Positions 9,381-17,696 of a DNA stretch of 64,000 nt are shown piece by piece (the first letter of the stretch is position 1; each line of letters begins with the position of its first letter). The notes below the pieces were generated by a model. The model saw nothing but the letters and a program-made list of their open reading frames with translations. It did not search any database and had not been told where the DNA came from. The translations under genes and the position numbers were made by a program. Source of the stretch: Thiosocius sp942490985 (GTDB lineage Bacteria; Pseudomonadota; Gammaproteobacteria; Chromatiales; Chromatiaceae). The stretch is from NCBI GenBank assembly GCA_942490985.1, contig CALNYW010000005.1, positions 434,001-498,000 of the forward strand, written 5' to 3'.

Positions 9381-10178
9381 TCACGCAAACAGTTCGGCGA
9401 GACGCGCACCGGGATCGGCGGCACGCATGAACGCCTCGCCAACCAGGAAGCCGTTGACCGCATGGCGACGCATCAACGCCACGTCTTGCGGGCCGAGAAT
9501 GCCACTCTCGGTGATGACCAGGCGGTCATCGGGAATCGCACCCAGCAGGTCAAGCGTGGTCTGCAGGCTGACCTCGAAGGTGCGCAGGTTGCGATTGTTG
9601 ATCCCGACCAGCACATTGGTCGTAGTCAACGCACGGGCCAACTCATCGGCGTCGTGCACCTCGATCAACACATCCATGCCCAGCGCATGGGCCAGATCGT
9701 TCAAGGCATGCAGCTCGACGTCATCAAGGCAGGCCACGATCAACAGGATGCAGTCAGCCCCGATGGCACGAGCCTCCAGCACTTGGTACGGATCGACGAT
9801 GAAATCCTTGCGGATAACCGGCAAGTCACAGGCCGCTCGTGCGGCCTGCAGGTAGGCATCGCTGCCCTGAAAGAAATCGACGTCGGTCAGCACCGACAGA
9901 CAGGCCGCGCCACCGGCTGCGTAACTTCGGGCAATCTGCGCCGGTTCGAAATCCTCGCGCAGCACGCCCTTTGACGGTGAGGCCTTTTTGATCTCGGCGA
10001 TGACCGCTGCATCGCCGGCGTCGACTTTGGTTCGCAATGCGCCCACAAAGCCGCGCGGCGAATCGGCATCGGCAACACGCGCTTCGAGTGTCGCCAACGG
10101 CACGGCCGCACGGCGCGCGGCAATCTCCTCCGCCTTGCGCGCGACGATCCGCTTCAGAATATCGGGGGTGTCTTTCAT
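9381..10178 (-). CDS. trpC: Indole-3-glycerol phosphate synthase
   Basis: Converts CdRP to indole-3-glycerol phosphate in tryptophan synthesis. It is a monofunctional (beta/alpha)8 barrel of 265 residues, not fused to TrpF. Signature stretches are VIAEIKKASPSKGVLRED (catalytic Lys), VLTDVDFFQGSDAYL, LPVIRKDFIVDPYQV, LVGINNRNLRTFEV and ITESGILGPQDV with the catalytic Glu and phosphate-binding Gly. It is the last gene of the trpE-G-D-C run, 59 bases after trpD. trpB, trpA and trpF are not in this window, so the trp genes are split as in pseudomonads and Chromatiales. Confidence 0.97.
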   Translation of the reverse strand: MKDTPDILKRIVARKAEEIAARRAAVPLATLEARVADADSPRGFVGALRTKVDAGDAAVIAEIKKASPSKGVLREDFEPAQIARSYAAGGAACLSVLTDVDFFQGSDAYLQAARAACDLPVIRKDFIVDPYQVLEARAIGADCILLIVACLDDVELHALNDLAHALGMDVLIEVHDADELARALTTTNVLVGINNRNLRTFEVSLQTTLDLLGAIPDDRLVITESGILGPQDVALMRRHAVNGFLVGEAFMRAADPGARLAELFA

Positions 10179-10237
10179 GCGACGGTGCGGCTTGCGCCGA
10201 GCTCAACGAACATTCGATCAAGCCGGGACATGTGACG

Positions 10238-11257
10238 TCAGAAACTCTGCGTCAAGACGACCAAGCGGTCGAGCCGATTGCGTGCCTCACCGCTGGCGAT
10301 CGCCGCATCGGCCTTTTGCACGCCTTCGCGCAATGTCTCGGCAAGGCCGGCGACGTAGATCGCCGCGCCGGCATTCAGCATCACGATGTCACGCGCCGGC
10401 CCCGCCTGGTTATCCAGCACCGACAGGATCGTCTTGACGCTGTCTTCGGGGCCGGAGGCCTTGATCGTGTCGAGCGCGCTGCGCGTGACACCGTAGTCCT
10501 CCGGCTGGATAGCGAAGCGACGCACCGTGCCATCCTTCAGCTCCGCGACCTCGGTCTTGTCGCCGATGCTGATTTCGTCGAGACCGTCGCGTGAATGGAC
10601 GATCATCACATGGCGACTGCCCAGTTTGCGCAGCACCTCGGCGAGCGGCTCGAGCAGTTCATCACTGAACACGCCCAACAATTGATTGGGCACCCCGGCC
10701 GGGTTGGTCAGCGGGCCCAGCACGTTGAACACCGTTCGCACCGCCATCTCTTTGCGCGGACCTATGGCGTGCTTCATGGCGCTGTGGTGGCCGGGGGCAA
10801 ACATGAACCCGACACCCACCTCGCGGACGCACTGCGCCACCTGTTCCGGTGTCAGATCCAGCCGCAGCCCCGCCGACTCCAGCGCATCGGCGCTGCCCGA
10901 TTTACTGGAGACCGAGCGGTTGCCGTGCTTGGCAACATGACAGCCCGCCGCCGCGGCAACGAACATACTCGCGGTCGAAACATTGAACGTGCCGGAGGCG
11001 TCGCCGCCGGTGCCAACGATGTCGACAGCATGGTCGAGTCCACTGATATCGACACCGGCCGCCAACTCACGCATCACGCCGGCGGCCGCCGCGATCTCGC
11101 TGACGCTCTCGCCTTTCATGCGCAGGCCGACAAGAAATCCGCCGATCTGCGCCGGGGTCGCCCCGCCGGTCATGATCGTCTGCATGACTGATGTCATTTC
11201 ATCCGCACTGAGGTCCTTTCTCTCCAGAATCCGGGCAATCGCCTGTTTGATATCCAT
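10238..11257 (-). CDS. trpD: Anthranilate phosphoribosyltransferase
   Basis: Transfers phosphoribose from PRPP to anthranilate. The 339-residue length is standard and the protein is free-standing, not fused to TrpG. The glycine-rich PRPP-binding motif GTGGDASGTFNVST is complete, followed by HGNRSVSSKSGSADALE, the anthranilate-site region FAPGHHSAMKH and the FNVLGPLTNPAG block. A GGGAGG stretch precedes the ATG at about ten bases. It lies between trpG (18 bases) and trpC in one transcript. Confidence 0.97.
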   Translation of the reverse strand: MDIKQAIARILERKDLSADEMTSVMQTIMTGGATPAQIGGFLVGLRMKGESVSEIAAAAGVMRELAAGVDISGLDHAVDIVGTGGDASGTFNVSTASMFVAAAAGCHVAKHGNRSVSSKSGSADALESAGLRLDLTPEQVAQCVREVGVGFMFAPGHHSAMKHAIGPRKEMAVRTVFNVLGPLTNPAGVPNQLLGVFSDELLEPLAEVLRKLGSRHVMIVHSRDGLDEISIGDKTEVAELKDGTVRRFAIQPEDYGVTRSALDTIKASGPEDSVKTILSVLDNQAGPARDIVMLNAGAAIYVAGLAETLREGVQKADAAIASGEARNRLDRLVVLTQSF

Positions 11258-11275
11258 CGTTCACCGCCTCCCGCG

Positions 11276-11854
11276 TCAGCTGCCGTCGAGGAAATTTTTG
11301 AGTAACTGGTGACCATGCTCGGTCAAGATCGATTCCGGGTGAAACTGCACGCCCTGCACGTTCAGCTCACGATGACGCACACCCATGATCTCGTCCACAG
11401 CGCCATCGCGCTCGGTCCAGGCCGTTACTTCCAGGCAATCGGGCAAGGTGTCCCGGTCGATCACCAGCGAATGGTAACGGGTCGCCTCGAACGGCGTCGG
11501 CAGGCCGGTGAACACACCGTTGCCGGTATGAAACACCGGCGACGTCTTGCCGTGCATCACGTCCCGCGCGTGGACAATCTCTCCGCCGAAGGCCTGCCCG
11601 ATAGACTGGTGACCGAGACAGACGCCGAGAATCGGTATCTGCCCGGCAAACGCCTTGATCGCGTCGACAGAGACCCCGGCCAGGTTGGGCGTGCAGGGAC
11701 CTGGAGAGATTACCAGGTGGGCGGGGTCCAGCGCCTTGATGGCCGGCACGTCGACCTCGTCGTTGCGCACGACCCTGACGTCGGCACCGAGTTCACCGAG
11801 GTACTGCACGATGTTGAAGGTGAAAGAATCGTAGTTGTCGATCATCAGTAACAT
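11276..11854 (-). CDS. trpG: Anthranilate / aminodeoxychorismate synthase glutamine amidotransferase subunit
   Basis: Class I glutamine amidotransferase that feeds ammonia to TrpE and often also to PabB. The triad is visible: Cys in GVCLGHQSIGQAFGG, and the His and Glu in QFHPESILTEHG. The N-terminal MLLMIDNYDSFTFNIVQYL is the family hallmark. 192 residues, usual length. Only three bases separate it from the trpE stop and its ribosome site (GAGGATG) lies inside trpE, so expression is coupled. Since no pabA is nearby it may be amphibolic (trpG/pabA), which is an inference. Confidence 0.96.
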   Translation of the reverse strand: MLLMIDNYDSFTFNIVQYLGELGADVRVVRNDEVDVPAIKALDPAHLVISPGPCTPNLAGVSVDAIKAFAGQIPILGVCLGHQSIGQAFGGEIVHARDVMHGKTSPVFHTGNGVFTGLPTPFEATRYHSLVIDRDTLPDCLEVTAWTERDGAVDEIMGVRHRELNVQGVQFHPESILTEHGHQLLKNFLDGS

Positions 11855-11857
11855 GAT

Positions 11858-13357
11858 TCATTCATCCTCAGACGCAGCCTGACGTGTCTCCAGGCCAGCT
11901 TCGGCCAACGCGACGGCACGGAATACCGCACGACCCTTGTTCATGGTCTCTTTCCATTCGAGCGCTGGCTGCGAATCGGCGACGACGCCCGCACCGGCCT
12001 GAATATGGAGTTCGCCGCCCTTGATGACCGCGGTGCGAATCGCGATCGCGGTATCCATGTTGCCGTTCCAGGAGAGGTACCCGACCGCACCCGAATAGAC
12101 CCCGCGCTTGACCGGTTCGAGCTCGTCGATGATCTCCATCGCCCGGATCTTTGGTGCGCCGGACACCGTGCCGGCGGGGAAGGTCGCACGCAGCACGTCG
12201 ATCGCATCGAGTTCCGGGCGCAGGCGGCCGGTGACGTTCGACACGATGTGCATGACGTGCGAGTAACGCTCGACCAGCATCTTCTCGGTAAGCGTTACCG
12301 ACCCTACCTCGGCCACCCGGCCGGTGTCGTTGCGGCCCAGGTCGATCAGCATCAGGTGTTCGGCCAGTTCCTTGGGATCGGCCATCAAATCCGCTTCGAG
12401 CGCGGCGTCCTCTTCAGCGGTATGGCCCCGCCGACGCGTACCGGCAATCGGCCGGACGGTAACCTCACCATCCTCCAACCGAACCAGGATTTCAGGCGAA
12501 GAGCCAACGATCTGGAAATCACCGAGATCAAGGAAATACATATAGGGCGACGGATTCAGACCGCGCAGTGCCCGATACAGGTCCAACGGGCGGGCCGCGA
12601 ACGGGATCGACAGGCGCTGCGAGATAACGACCTGCATGCAGTCGCCATCGAGGATGTACCGCTTGATCCGGTCGACGGCGCGCTTGAAAGCCTCCTCGGT
12701 GAAGCCCGAGACGAAATCGGATTCGTCGACGCGGCGTACCTGGGTAGCGCGATGACGCGGGGCACCCCGTTGCATCTGCGTGTCCAGCGCCGCCAGCCGC
12801 GCCTCGACGCCGGCCAGGGTATCGCCACGGTCGATATCGGCATGCACGATCAGGTACATCCGGCCGCTGAGGTTATCGAATACCACGATCTCGTCGGCGA
12901 CCATCAACAGGATGTCGGGGCAACCCAGCGGGTCGGGTTTGGCTGGGTTACGCAGCCGCGGTTCGATGAAGGACACCGTGTCGTAGCCGAAGTAACCCAC
13001 CAGTCCGCCACTGAAACGTGGCATATCGGCCAGTTCGGGCACACGATAGCGCGCCTTGAACTCGGCAACGAACGTGAGGGGATCATCGACCTCGGCCGAT
13101 TCCACGCGTTCGTTATCGGTCGTTACGGTCACCCGATGGTCGTTCACGCGCAGGACGGTCCGGCAGGGCAGTCCAATGATTGAGTAACGACCCCATTTTT
13201 CACCGCCGTGCACGGACTCGAACAAGAAGCCGTAGGGCCCGTCGACGAGCTTGAGATAGACGCTGAGCGGCGTATCGAGGTCGGCCAATACCTCTCTGAC
13301 GACCGGGATGCGGTTGTAGCCCTGTTGCAGCAGGGCATCGAATTCTTTCGGGGACAC
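11858..13357 (-). CDS. trpE: Anthranilate synthase component I
   Basis: Aminates chorismate to anthranilate together with TrpG, the committed step to tryptophan. At 499 residues it is normal for the family. The chorismate-binding half shows FPAGTVSGAPKIRAMEIIDE, SSPEILVRLEDGEVTVRPIA, PIAGTRRRG, and DLGRNDTGRV. The LLES-type tryptophan feedback element near residue 40 reads FLFESV, so allosteric inhibition is plausible. Start is GTG at 13357 with AAGGAG seven bases upstream. It heads the minus-strand trp run; see the leader-region entry for possible regulation. Confidence 0.97.
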   Translation of the reverse strand: MSPKEFDALLQQGYNRIPVVREVLADLDTPLSVYLKLVDGPYGFLFESVHGGEKWGRYSIIGLPCRTVLRVNDHRVTVTTDNERVESAEVDDPLTFVAEFKARYRVPELADMPRFSGGLVGYFGYDTVSFIEPRLRNPAKPDPLGCPDILLMVADEIVVFDNLSGRMYLIVHADIDRGDTLAGVEARLAALDTQMQRGAPRHRATQVRRVDESDFVSGFTEEAFKRAVDRIKRYILDGDCMQVVISQRLSIPFAARPLDLYRALRGLNPSPYMYFLDLGDFQIVGSSPEILVRLEDGEVTVRPIAGTRRRGHTAEEDAALEADLMADPKELAEHLMLIDLGRNDTGRVAEVGSVTLTEKMLVERYSHVMHIVSNVTGRLRPELDAIDVLRATFPAGTVSGAPKIRAMEIIDELEPVKRGVYSGAVGYLSWNGNMDTAIAIRTAVIKGGELHIQAGAGVVADSQPALEWKETMNKGRAVFRAVALAEAGLETRQAASEDE

Positions 13358-13704
13358 GACTTAACTCCTTGACAGGTCAGGACGCTGGATCACGAAACGG
13401 GGCGCTCAGCGGCGCCATCGCGGCGGCATCACACATCGCCTGTTTGTCTGGAGTTCAGTCACGGGTAGGGGCAAAGAGGTTGAACCAGCCCGCAAGATAG
13501 CCAAATTTGCTGACAACGCCAAGCCGCGTCGGCGCTGTCTGGCAGCGGTGTGGTTATGGGGCCAAAAAGGTTTATTGACATTTCAGTAAATACTTATATA
13601 CTTCTCATCCATCGGCACGCAGTATCGCCGGCCGCGACCCACAAGCGGCAACAGATTTCTAACTTACGGGCCACGCCCACACTAAAAACTTGGAGACTCC
13701 GACC
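13358..13704. other. Divergent regulatory gap between trpE and the sulfur-globule-type gene
   Basis: On the minus strand the trpE leader holds a 9-bp imperfect hairpin (about 13512-13539, one G-T pair, GACAGCGCC/GGCGTTGTC) and a weaker GGCGC/GCGCC stem (13401-13416). No Trp-codon-rich leader peptide with a start codon is present, so classical attenuation is not supported. On the plus strand lies the strong promoter listed next. Confidence 0.4.
13575..13602 (+). promoter_or_regulatory. Strong sigma-70-type promoter of the sulfur-globule-like gene
   Basis: TTGACA (13575-13580, exact consensus) and TATACT (13597-13602, one change from TATAAT) are separated by 16 bp in an AT-rich stretch. The predicted transcript has a leader of about 95 bases. 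Such a near-consensus promoter fits a highly expressed structural protein. Confidence 0.75.
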
Positions 13705-14052
13705 ATGAAAAAAATCATCGCTATCGCCGCTATCCTCGCCGCTACCCAGGCTTCCGCTTTCTGGGGCAACGGCTACAACAACGGCTACAACAACGGCTAC
13801 GGCTACGGCAACACCGCCGCTAACGGCGTCATGGACGGATACGGCGACGCCTCCGGCGGTGGTGACTTCAGCATGAGCTTCTCCGGTCGCGGCAACACCA
13901 ACATGCGCGGCTACGGCAACGGCTACGGCGCTGGCGACGGCTGGGGCCGCGGTTACAACTACTCCGCGCCTGGCTACGGCTACGCCCCTTACGGCTACGC
14001 CCCGATGGCGCCGGTCGCGCCGGCTGCACCTGAAGCACCTGTCGCCGAGTAA
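13705..14052 (+). CDS. Sulfur globule protein-like secreted Gly/Tyr/Asn-rich protein
   Basis: Pre-protein of 115 residues with a clear Sec signal peptide (MKKIIAIAAILAATQASA, cleaved before FWGNG). The mature part is repetitive and rich in Gly, Tyr and Asn (NGYNNGYNNGYGYG, then RGYGNGYGAGDGWGRGYNYS), with MSFSGRGNTNMRGYGNGYG in the centre and an Ala/Pro tail. This composition, and the FSGRG core, match the SgpA/B/C envelope proteins that coat periplasmic sulfur globules in Allochromatium and relatives. ATG at 13705 has GGAG eight bases upstream. A strong promoter and strong terminator bracket it as a single-gene unit. A generic Gly/Tyr-rich surface protein is the alternative. Confidence 0.8.
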   Translation: MKKIIAIAAILAATQASAFWGNGYNNGYNNGYGYGNTAANGVMDGYGDASGGGDFSMSFSGRGNTNMRGYGNGYGAGDGWGRGYNYSAPGYGYAPYGYAPMAPVAPAAPEAPVAE

Positions 14053-14069
14053 GCCTCTCGACCCAGGTC

Positions 14070-14125
14070 ATCACCCCGCAAGCGGGTGATCAAAAACCCC
14101 CGCACCTGCGTGCGGGGGTTTTTTT
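14070..14125 (+). terminator. Rho-independent terminator after the sulfur-globule-like gene
   Basis: A short ATCACCC/GGGTGAT hairpin (14070-14090, one bulge) is followed by a 9-bp stem CCCCCGCAC/GTGCGGGGG with a 4-base loop (14097-14118) and seven Ts. AAAAA before the stem can extend it with the Ts, making it potentially bidirectional for the convergent membrane protein gene. Confidence 0.9.
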
Positions 14126-14134
14126 GTGCCCAGC

Positions 14135-14551
14135 TCAATCGCCGCCGAAGCCGGGGTTATTGACCCCAAAATCGCGCCTCGCGGCCACGATAGAGACGGT
14201 GAATCCGGCGATCACGTCCAGCAAAGCCATCAACCCCAGCACGAAGAAGGTCGACGTGCCCGCTTCAGCCACGGTCAGGAACTCGATAATGAACACGACG
14301 AAAACGACCGTCGACAGGGTGTGATCGAGCACCGATGAGATCCCGGTGCGGGTCGATTTGAAGATCTCGAAGTACAGGATCAGCACCCCGGCGACGACGA
14401 AGGCGTCATGCACCGAGAACGACCAAACGGCGCCGGAGATCAGGGTGAAGCTGAACAGTTCGCCAGTCAGCGAAGACTGCACGTCACCGGTCAGCAGCAA
14501 GACGTTGTAGGCGATCAACGGGAGGATAAACAGTGGGATGGCTCTAAACAT
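14135..14551 (-). CDS. Small conserved membrane protein, four predicted helices
   Basis: Not assigned to a named family. 138 residues, with about four hydrophobic helices: near residues 3-20 (AIPLFILPLIAYNVLLL), 30-50, 55-75 and 83-125, including TLSTVVFVVFIIEFLTVAEA and FFVLGLMALLDVIAGFTVSI. It ends in a short soluble tail NNPGFGGD. ATG at 14551 was chosen because it begins just before the first helix; an upstream in-frame start would add 12 residues. It lies after gph on the same strand and converges with the sulfur-globule-like gene. Function unknown. Confidence 0.7.
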   Translation of the reverse strand: MFRAIPLFILPLIAYNVLLLTGDVQSSLTGELFSFTLISGAVWSFSVHDAFVVAGVLILYFEIFKSTRTGISSVLDHTLSTVVFVVFIIEFLTVAEAGTSTFFVLGLMALLDVIAGFTVSIVAARRDFGVNNPGFGGD

Positions 14552-14626
14552 CAGAACGCTCGACAATTGGCAAGAGGGAGCCAACATTATCGCTCAGAAG
14601 CGACCGGCGCATAGCGCCAAGGAACA

Positions 14627-15295
14627 TCACAGCAAACCGGACAGCTCCGCCATCGAATCAATCACCGCGTCGGGCGAATAGTTGCGGATATCCTCGCCAT
14701 GGTTGTAGCCGTAACTCATACAGACCACCTGGAACCCGGCCGCCCGTGCCGCAGCGACATCACTCTTCGAATCACCCAGCATCAGCGCGGCATCCGGCGC
14801 CACGCCGAAATGCGCAGCGGCATGCAACAGCGGGCCCGGGTCAGGCTTCTTGACCGGCAAGGTGTCGCCGCAGACAACAATACCGAAGCGGTCACCGATC
14901 CCCAGCGCGCTGAGCAGTGGTAGCGTGAACTGGGCGGCCTTATTGGTCACGCAACCCAGTTTGTAGCCTTGGGCCGTGAGGTAATCCAGCCCCGCGATCA
15001 CGCCCGGATAAAGCTGCGAACGCTTGGACGTGTTTGCGGCATATAGCTCGAGGAAAATCGGATAAGCCACATCGAAGTCGGCATCACTCGGTTCGCCGTC
15101 GAGTTGACCGACCAGGGCACGCCGGACCAGGCGCTCGACACCGTTGCCTACCCAGTTTCGCACCGCGGATTCACCGCGGGCGGGGCGGCCGAGCTGCTGC
15201 AGCATCGCATCGACGCAAAATGCCAGATCGGGCACGCTGTCGACCAGCGTTCCATCGACGTCGATCAGGACCATTGCGGGTTTTCTGAGGATCAT
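14627..15295 (-). CDS. gph: Phosphoglycolate phosphatase
   Basis: HAD-superfamily phosphatase removing 2-phosphoglycolate, a product of RuBisCO oxygenation and DNA repair. The nucleophile motif DVDGTLVDSVPD near residue 12 is complete; motif II is VTNK, and motif III/IV are PVKKPDPGPLLHAA and MLGDSKSDVAAARAAG. 222 residues is normal. ATG at 15295 (MILRKPAMVLIDVDG) is preferred to an upstream in-frame start that would add 40 unrelated residues. It follows rpe and precedes trpE, the usual gammaproteobacterial order, here with two extra genes between gph and trpE. Confidence 0.93.
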   Translation of the reverse strand: MILRKPAMVLIDVDGTLVDSVPDLAFCVDAMLQQLGRPARGESAVRNWVGNGVERLVRRALVGQLDGEPSDADFDVAYPIFLELYAANTSKRSQLYPGVIAGLDYLTAQGYKLGCVTNKAAQFTLPLLSALGIGDRFGIVVCGDTLPVKKPDPGPLLHAAAHFGVAPDAALMLGDSKSDVAAARAAGFQVVCMSYGYNHGEDIRNYSPDAVIDSMAELSGLL

Positions 15296-15425
15296 GAGGG
15301 GTTCTGCAAGGTCAAACCGGCGGCCGTCGTTGACTGCCGGCAACCCGGCGACAGCGCCGGAAAATTCACGCTGGCGGGCGCCGTTGCACAACGGCTTCCC
15401 CGCCAGACCCACCAACTACAAGTAC

Positions 15426-16115
15426 TCAGCGGGCTTGCGCCAGTTCGTCACGCATCTGCTTGATGATGCTGTCGTAGCGATTCGGGTCGCTGTCTTGTGC
15501 GTTGCCAAAAATACCCGAACCGGAAACAAACGTATCCGCCCCAGCGGCCGCAATCTCGCGGATGTTATCGGCCTTGACGCCACCATCGATCTCCAACCGA
15601 ATATCGCGGCCAGACGCATCGATGATCTTCTTGGCCTGCTTGAGCTTGTCGAGCGCTGAAGGAATGAAGCTTTGTCCGCCAAAGCCGGGATTGACTGACA
15701 TCAACAGGATCATGTCGATCCGGTCGATCACGTAATCCAGGTACGACAACGGCGTGGCCGGATTAAATACCAGGCCCGCCTTGCAGCCCTCGGCCTGAAT
15801 CAGTTGCAAGGTACGATCGATGTGCTCGGAGGCCTCGGGGTGGAACGTGATATAGGTTGCACCCGCTTTGGCGAAATCACCGACGATGCGGTCGACCGGG
15901 CTCACCATCAGGTGCACATCGATCGGCGCGGTAATGCCGTGCTTGCGCAGCGCCTCGCAGACCAGCGGACCGATCGTCAGGTTTGGGACATAGTGGTTGT
16001 CCATCACATCGAAGTGCACGAAATCGGCACCGGCCGCCAACACTTTGTCGCACTCTTCACCGAGTTTGGCGAAATCTGCCGACAGAATAGACGGCGCGAT
16101 TGCATAATCAGCCAT
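15426..16115 (-). CDS. rpe: Ribulose-phosphate 3-epimerase
   Basis: Interconverts ribulose 5-phosphate and xylulose 5-phosphate in the pentose phosphate and Calvin cycles. TIM barrel of 229 residues. Visible motifs: IAPSILSADFAKLG, HFDVMDNHYVPNLTIGP (metal His and Asp), PIDVHLMV, MSVNPGFGGQSF, and LEIDGGVKADNI. ATG at 16115 has GGGAG upstream and begins at the usual MADYAIAPS. The open frame extends upstream, but that sequence is unrelated. First gene of the rpe-gph unit. Confidence 0.96.
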   Translation of the reverse strand: MADYAIAPSILSADFAKLGEECDKVLAAGADFVHFDVMDNHYVPNLTIGPLVCEALRKHGITAPIDVHLMVSPVDRIVGDFAKAGATYITFHPEASEHIDRTLQLIQAEGCKAGLVFNPATPLSYLDYVIDRIDMILLMSVNPGFGGQSFIPSALDKLKQAKKIIDASGRDIRLEIDGGVKADNIREIAAAGADTFVSGSGIFGNAQDSDPNRYDSIIKQMRDELAQAR

Positions 16116-16241
16116 GAGGTCGCTCCCCAGCCGGAGATCCGGCGCTAAGATTCGAACGAATGCGCCCCGGTTCAAAGGGGGCCTGGAAATTTCGACCCGA
16201 GACTCTACCGGAAAGCGCCCGCCATTGCAGCCGGAGACCCA

Positions 16242-17027
16242 ATGCCCAGGCACCTGACAGTCTTGACGCTTTGCTTCAGCGCGTTGCTTGCGCCGATGGT
16301 CGACGCCGGCCCGGACCGCAACCAGCTGTTGGAGTCCGCATTGACCCAACGCGCCGATCTGCTCGGCGATGTCATCGAACTGACTGCCGCTGACCGTCGC
16401 TTACTGGCTATCTATCGCAAGAGCCTCCAGCCACGGGCGCGCGGTGCGATTCTGCTGCTCCATGCGCCGGGCAGCAACGCCGATGACACCCGCGTGATTC
16501 GTCCACTGCGCCTGGGTCTCAGCGAGGCCGGGTGGGATACCCTGGCGCTGCAGTTGCCGCCAGCCTTCGCGAGCGACTCAGCCGCTCGCTGGCTAACCCG
16601 AAACGGGCTTCTCAACGCGCACATCGATGCCGGCCTGGCTTGGTTGAAGACGCAGGGCCAGCTCAACCAAGTCCTGCTCGGCGTCGGCGCGGCGGCCAGC
16701 GCTGCGCTGGCCAGGCTGGGGCAGGATAAGCCGAAAGAAGTCCAGGCACTGGTGCTGGTCAGCGCACCGCTGGTCGAGGCGCAACGAGACCTGCGAAATC
16801 TCAGCGAATTGACGGTACCGGTGTTGGATCTTTTTGCCGAACGAGATCATGCCGACGTCACTGACGCAGCGTCGGCAAAGCGGAGAGCAGCCGGTGCCTC
16901 GACAAGCTACAGCCAGCGGACGGTGTCAGGCGCTTCGGCAGGCTACGAAGGTGCGGCCGACCATCTGCTTGCCCAGGTCCGTGCCTGGCTGGCCGCGCAT
17001 GCCGACGGTCGGACACGGACCAAATAG
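16242..17027 (+). CDS. DUF3530 family secreted alpha/beta-hydrolase-like protein
   Basis: 261 residues with a signal peptide (MPRHLTVLTLCFSALLAPMVDA). The body follows a hydrolase-like fold: GAILLLHAPGSNAD (oxyanion-type strand), GLSEAGWDTLALQLP, and VLVSAPLVEA. At the nucleophile elbow the sequence is LLGVGAAASAAL, without the expected Gly-x-Ser-x-Gly serine, so it may be catalytically inactive or use another residue. DUF3530 proteins are common in gammaproteobacteria and uncharacterised. It converges on the SPOR gene with two bases between stops. Confidence 0.75.
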   Translation: MPRHLTVLTLCFSALLAPMVDAGPDRNQLLESALTQRADLLGDVIELTAADRRLLAIYRKSLQPRARGAILLLHAPGSNADDTRVIRPLRLGLSEAGWDTLALQLPPAFASDSAARWLTRNGLLNAHIDAGLAWLKTQGQLNQVLLGVGAAASAALARLGQDKPKEVQALVLVSAPLVEAQRDLRNLSELTVPVLDLFAERDHADVTDAASAKRRAAGASTSYSQRTVSGASAGYEGAADHLLAQVRAWLAAHADGRTRTK

Positions 17028-17029
17028 GC

Positions 17030-17602
17030 TCAGCGCGGGTCGAGCCGGATGACGATCGCGTGGAAGCCGTTGTCGGCGAGACGCTTGCGCATCGCGTTGA
17101 CGGCCTGCTTGCCCTGGTGAGGGCCGGAACGGACCCGGTACCGCGTATCTTGTGCATTGATGCGGGCCGGCACCACCTTCGCCTCAAAACCGAGGAGCGC
17201 CAGCTGCGCCTTCAGCCGATCGGCATCGGCCGGTTGCTTGAACGAGCCAACCTGCACCAGATACTGAGCCGGCGCCGCTTCGGTATCTTCACGGGCCGGT
17301 CGCTCGACCAGTTCCTCGTCGGGCACGACGACTTCCATCTCCGGCAGCATGTTGTAGAAGTCGAAGCGCGGCTTCGGTGGCGATGGCACCTTCACCTCCG
17401 GCAACGCGGCGGGACGTCCGGTCGGCGGCCGATCGGGGGCCGCACCGACCCATTCGCCACCCACCTGCTCCGACTGACCGCGCAACCAGACCAACCCGAC
17501 AATGAAGCCGCCCAGCAATAAGCCCGTCAGCAACCACAGCCAACCTGGCAGCGGTTTTTTTTTGGGTTTGCGTTGGGCGCGATGTTTGTAGTCTCGAGGC
17601 AC
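17030..17602 (-). CDS. SPOR-domain membrane protein, FtsN-like
   Basis: 190 residues: a basic cytoplasmic N-terminus (KHRAQRKPKKKPLPG), one membrane helix (WLWLLTGLLLGGFIVGLVWL, about residues 20-40), a Pro-rich linker, and a C-terminal SPOR domain from about residue 110 (AQYLVQVGSFKQPADADRLK ... YRVRSGPHQGKQAVNAMRKR). SPOR domains bind denuded septal peptidoglycan, and FtsN is the late divisome activator. It follows argS and priA, the classic place of the ftsN-type gene, which supports that role. It is short compared with E. coli FtsN. Confidence 0.85.
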   Translation of the reverse strand: MPRDYKHRAQRKPKKKPLPGWLWLLTGLLLGGFIVGLVWLRGQSEQVGGEWVGAAPDRPPTGRPAALPEVKVPSPPKPRFDFYNMLPEMEVVVPDEELVERPAREDTEAAPAQYLVQVGSFKQPADADRLKAQLALLGFEAKVVPARINAQDTRYRVRSGPHQGKQAVNAMRKRLADNGFHAIVIRLDPR

Positions 17603-17696
17603 TGCGGTGTGAACGGCGTGATGCAGTAAGGGCTGCAGTCTAGCAGACCTCGGGCCGGCTCAACCTTTGGCGATGAATAGGACTGTGGACCATCTC

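Noticed and set aside
12005..13183. 392-codon open frame antisense to trpE
   Set aside because: GC-rich shadow frame; composition does not resemble a protein, and trpE on the other strand has complete motifs.
13440..13560. Possible trp leader peptide (a frame ending LAGWFNLFAPTRD) upstream of trpE
   Set aside because: Contains a single Trp and no usable start codon in frame, and no terminator/antiterminator pair with a T-run follows.
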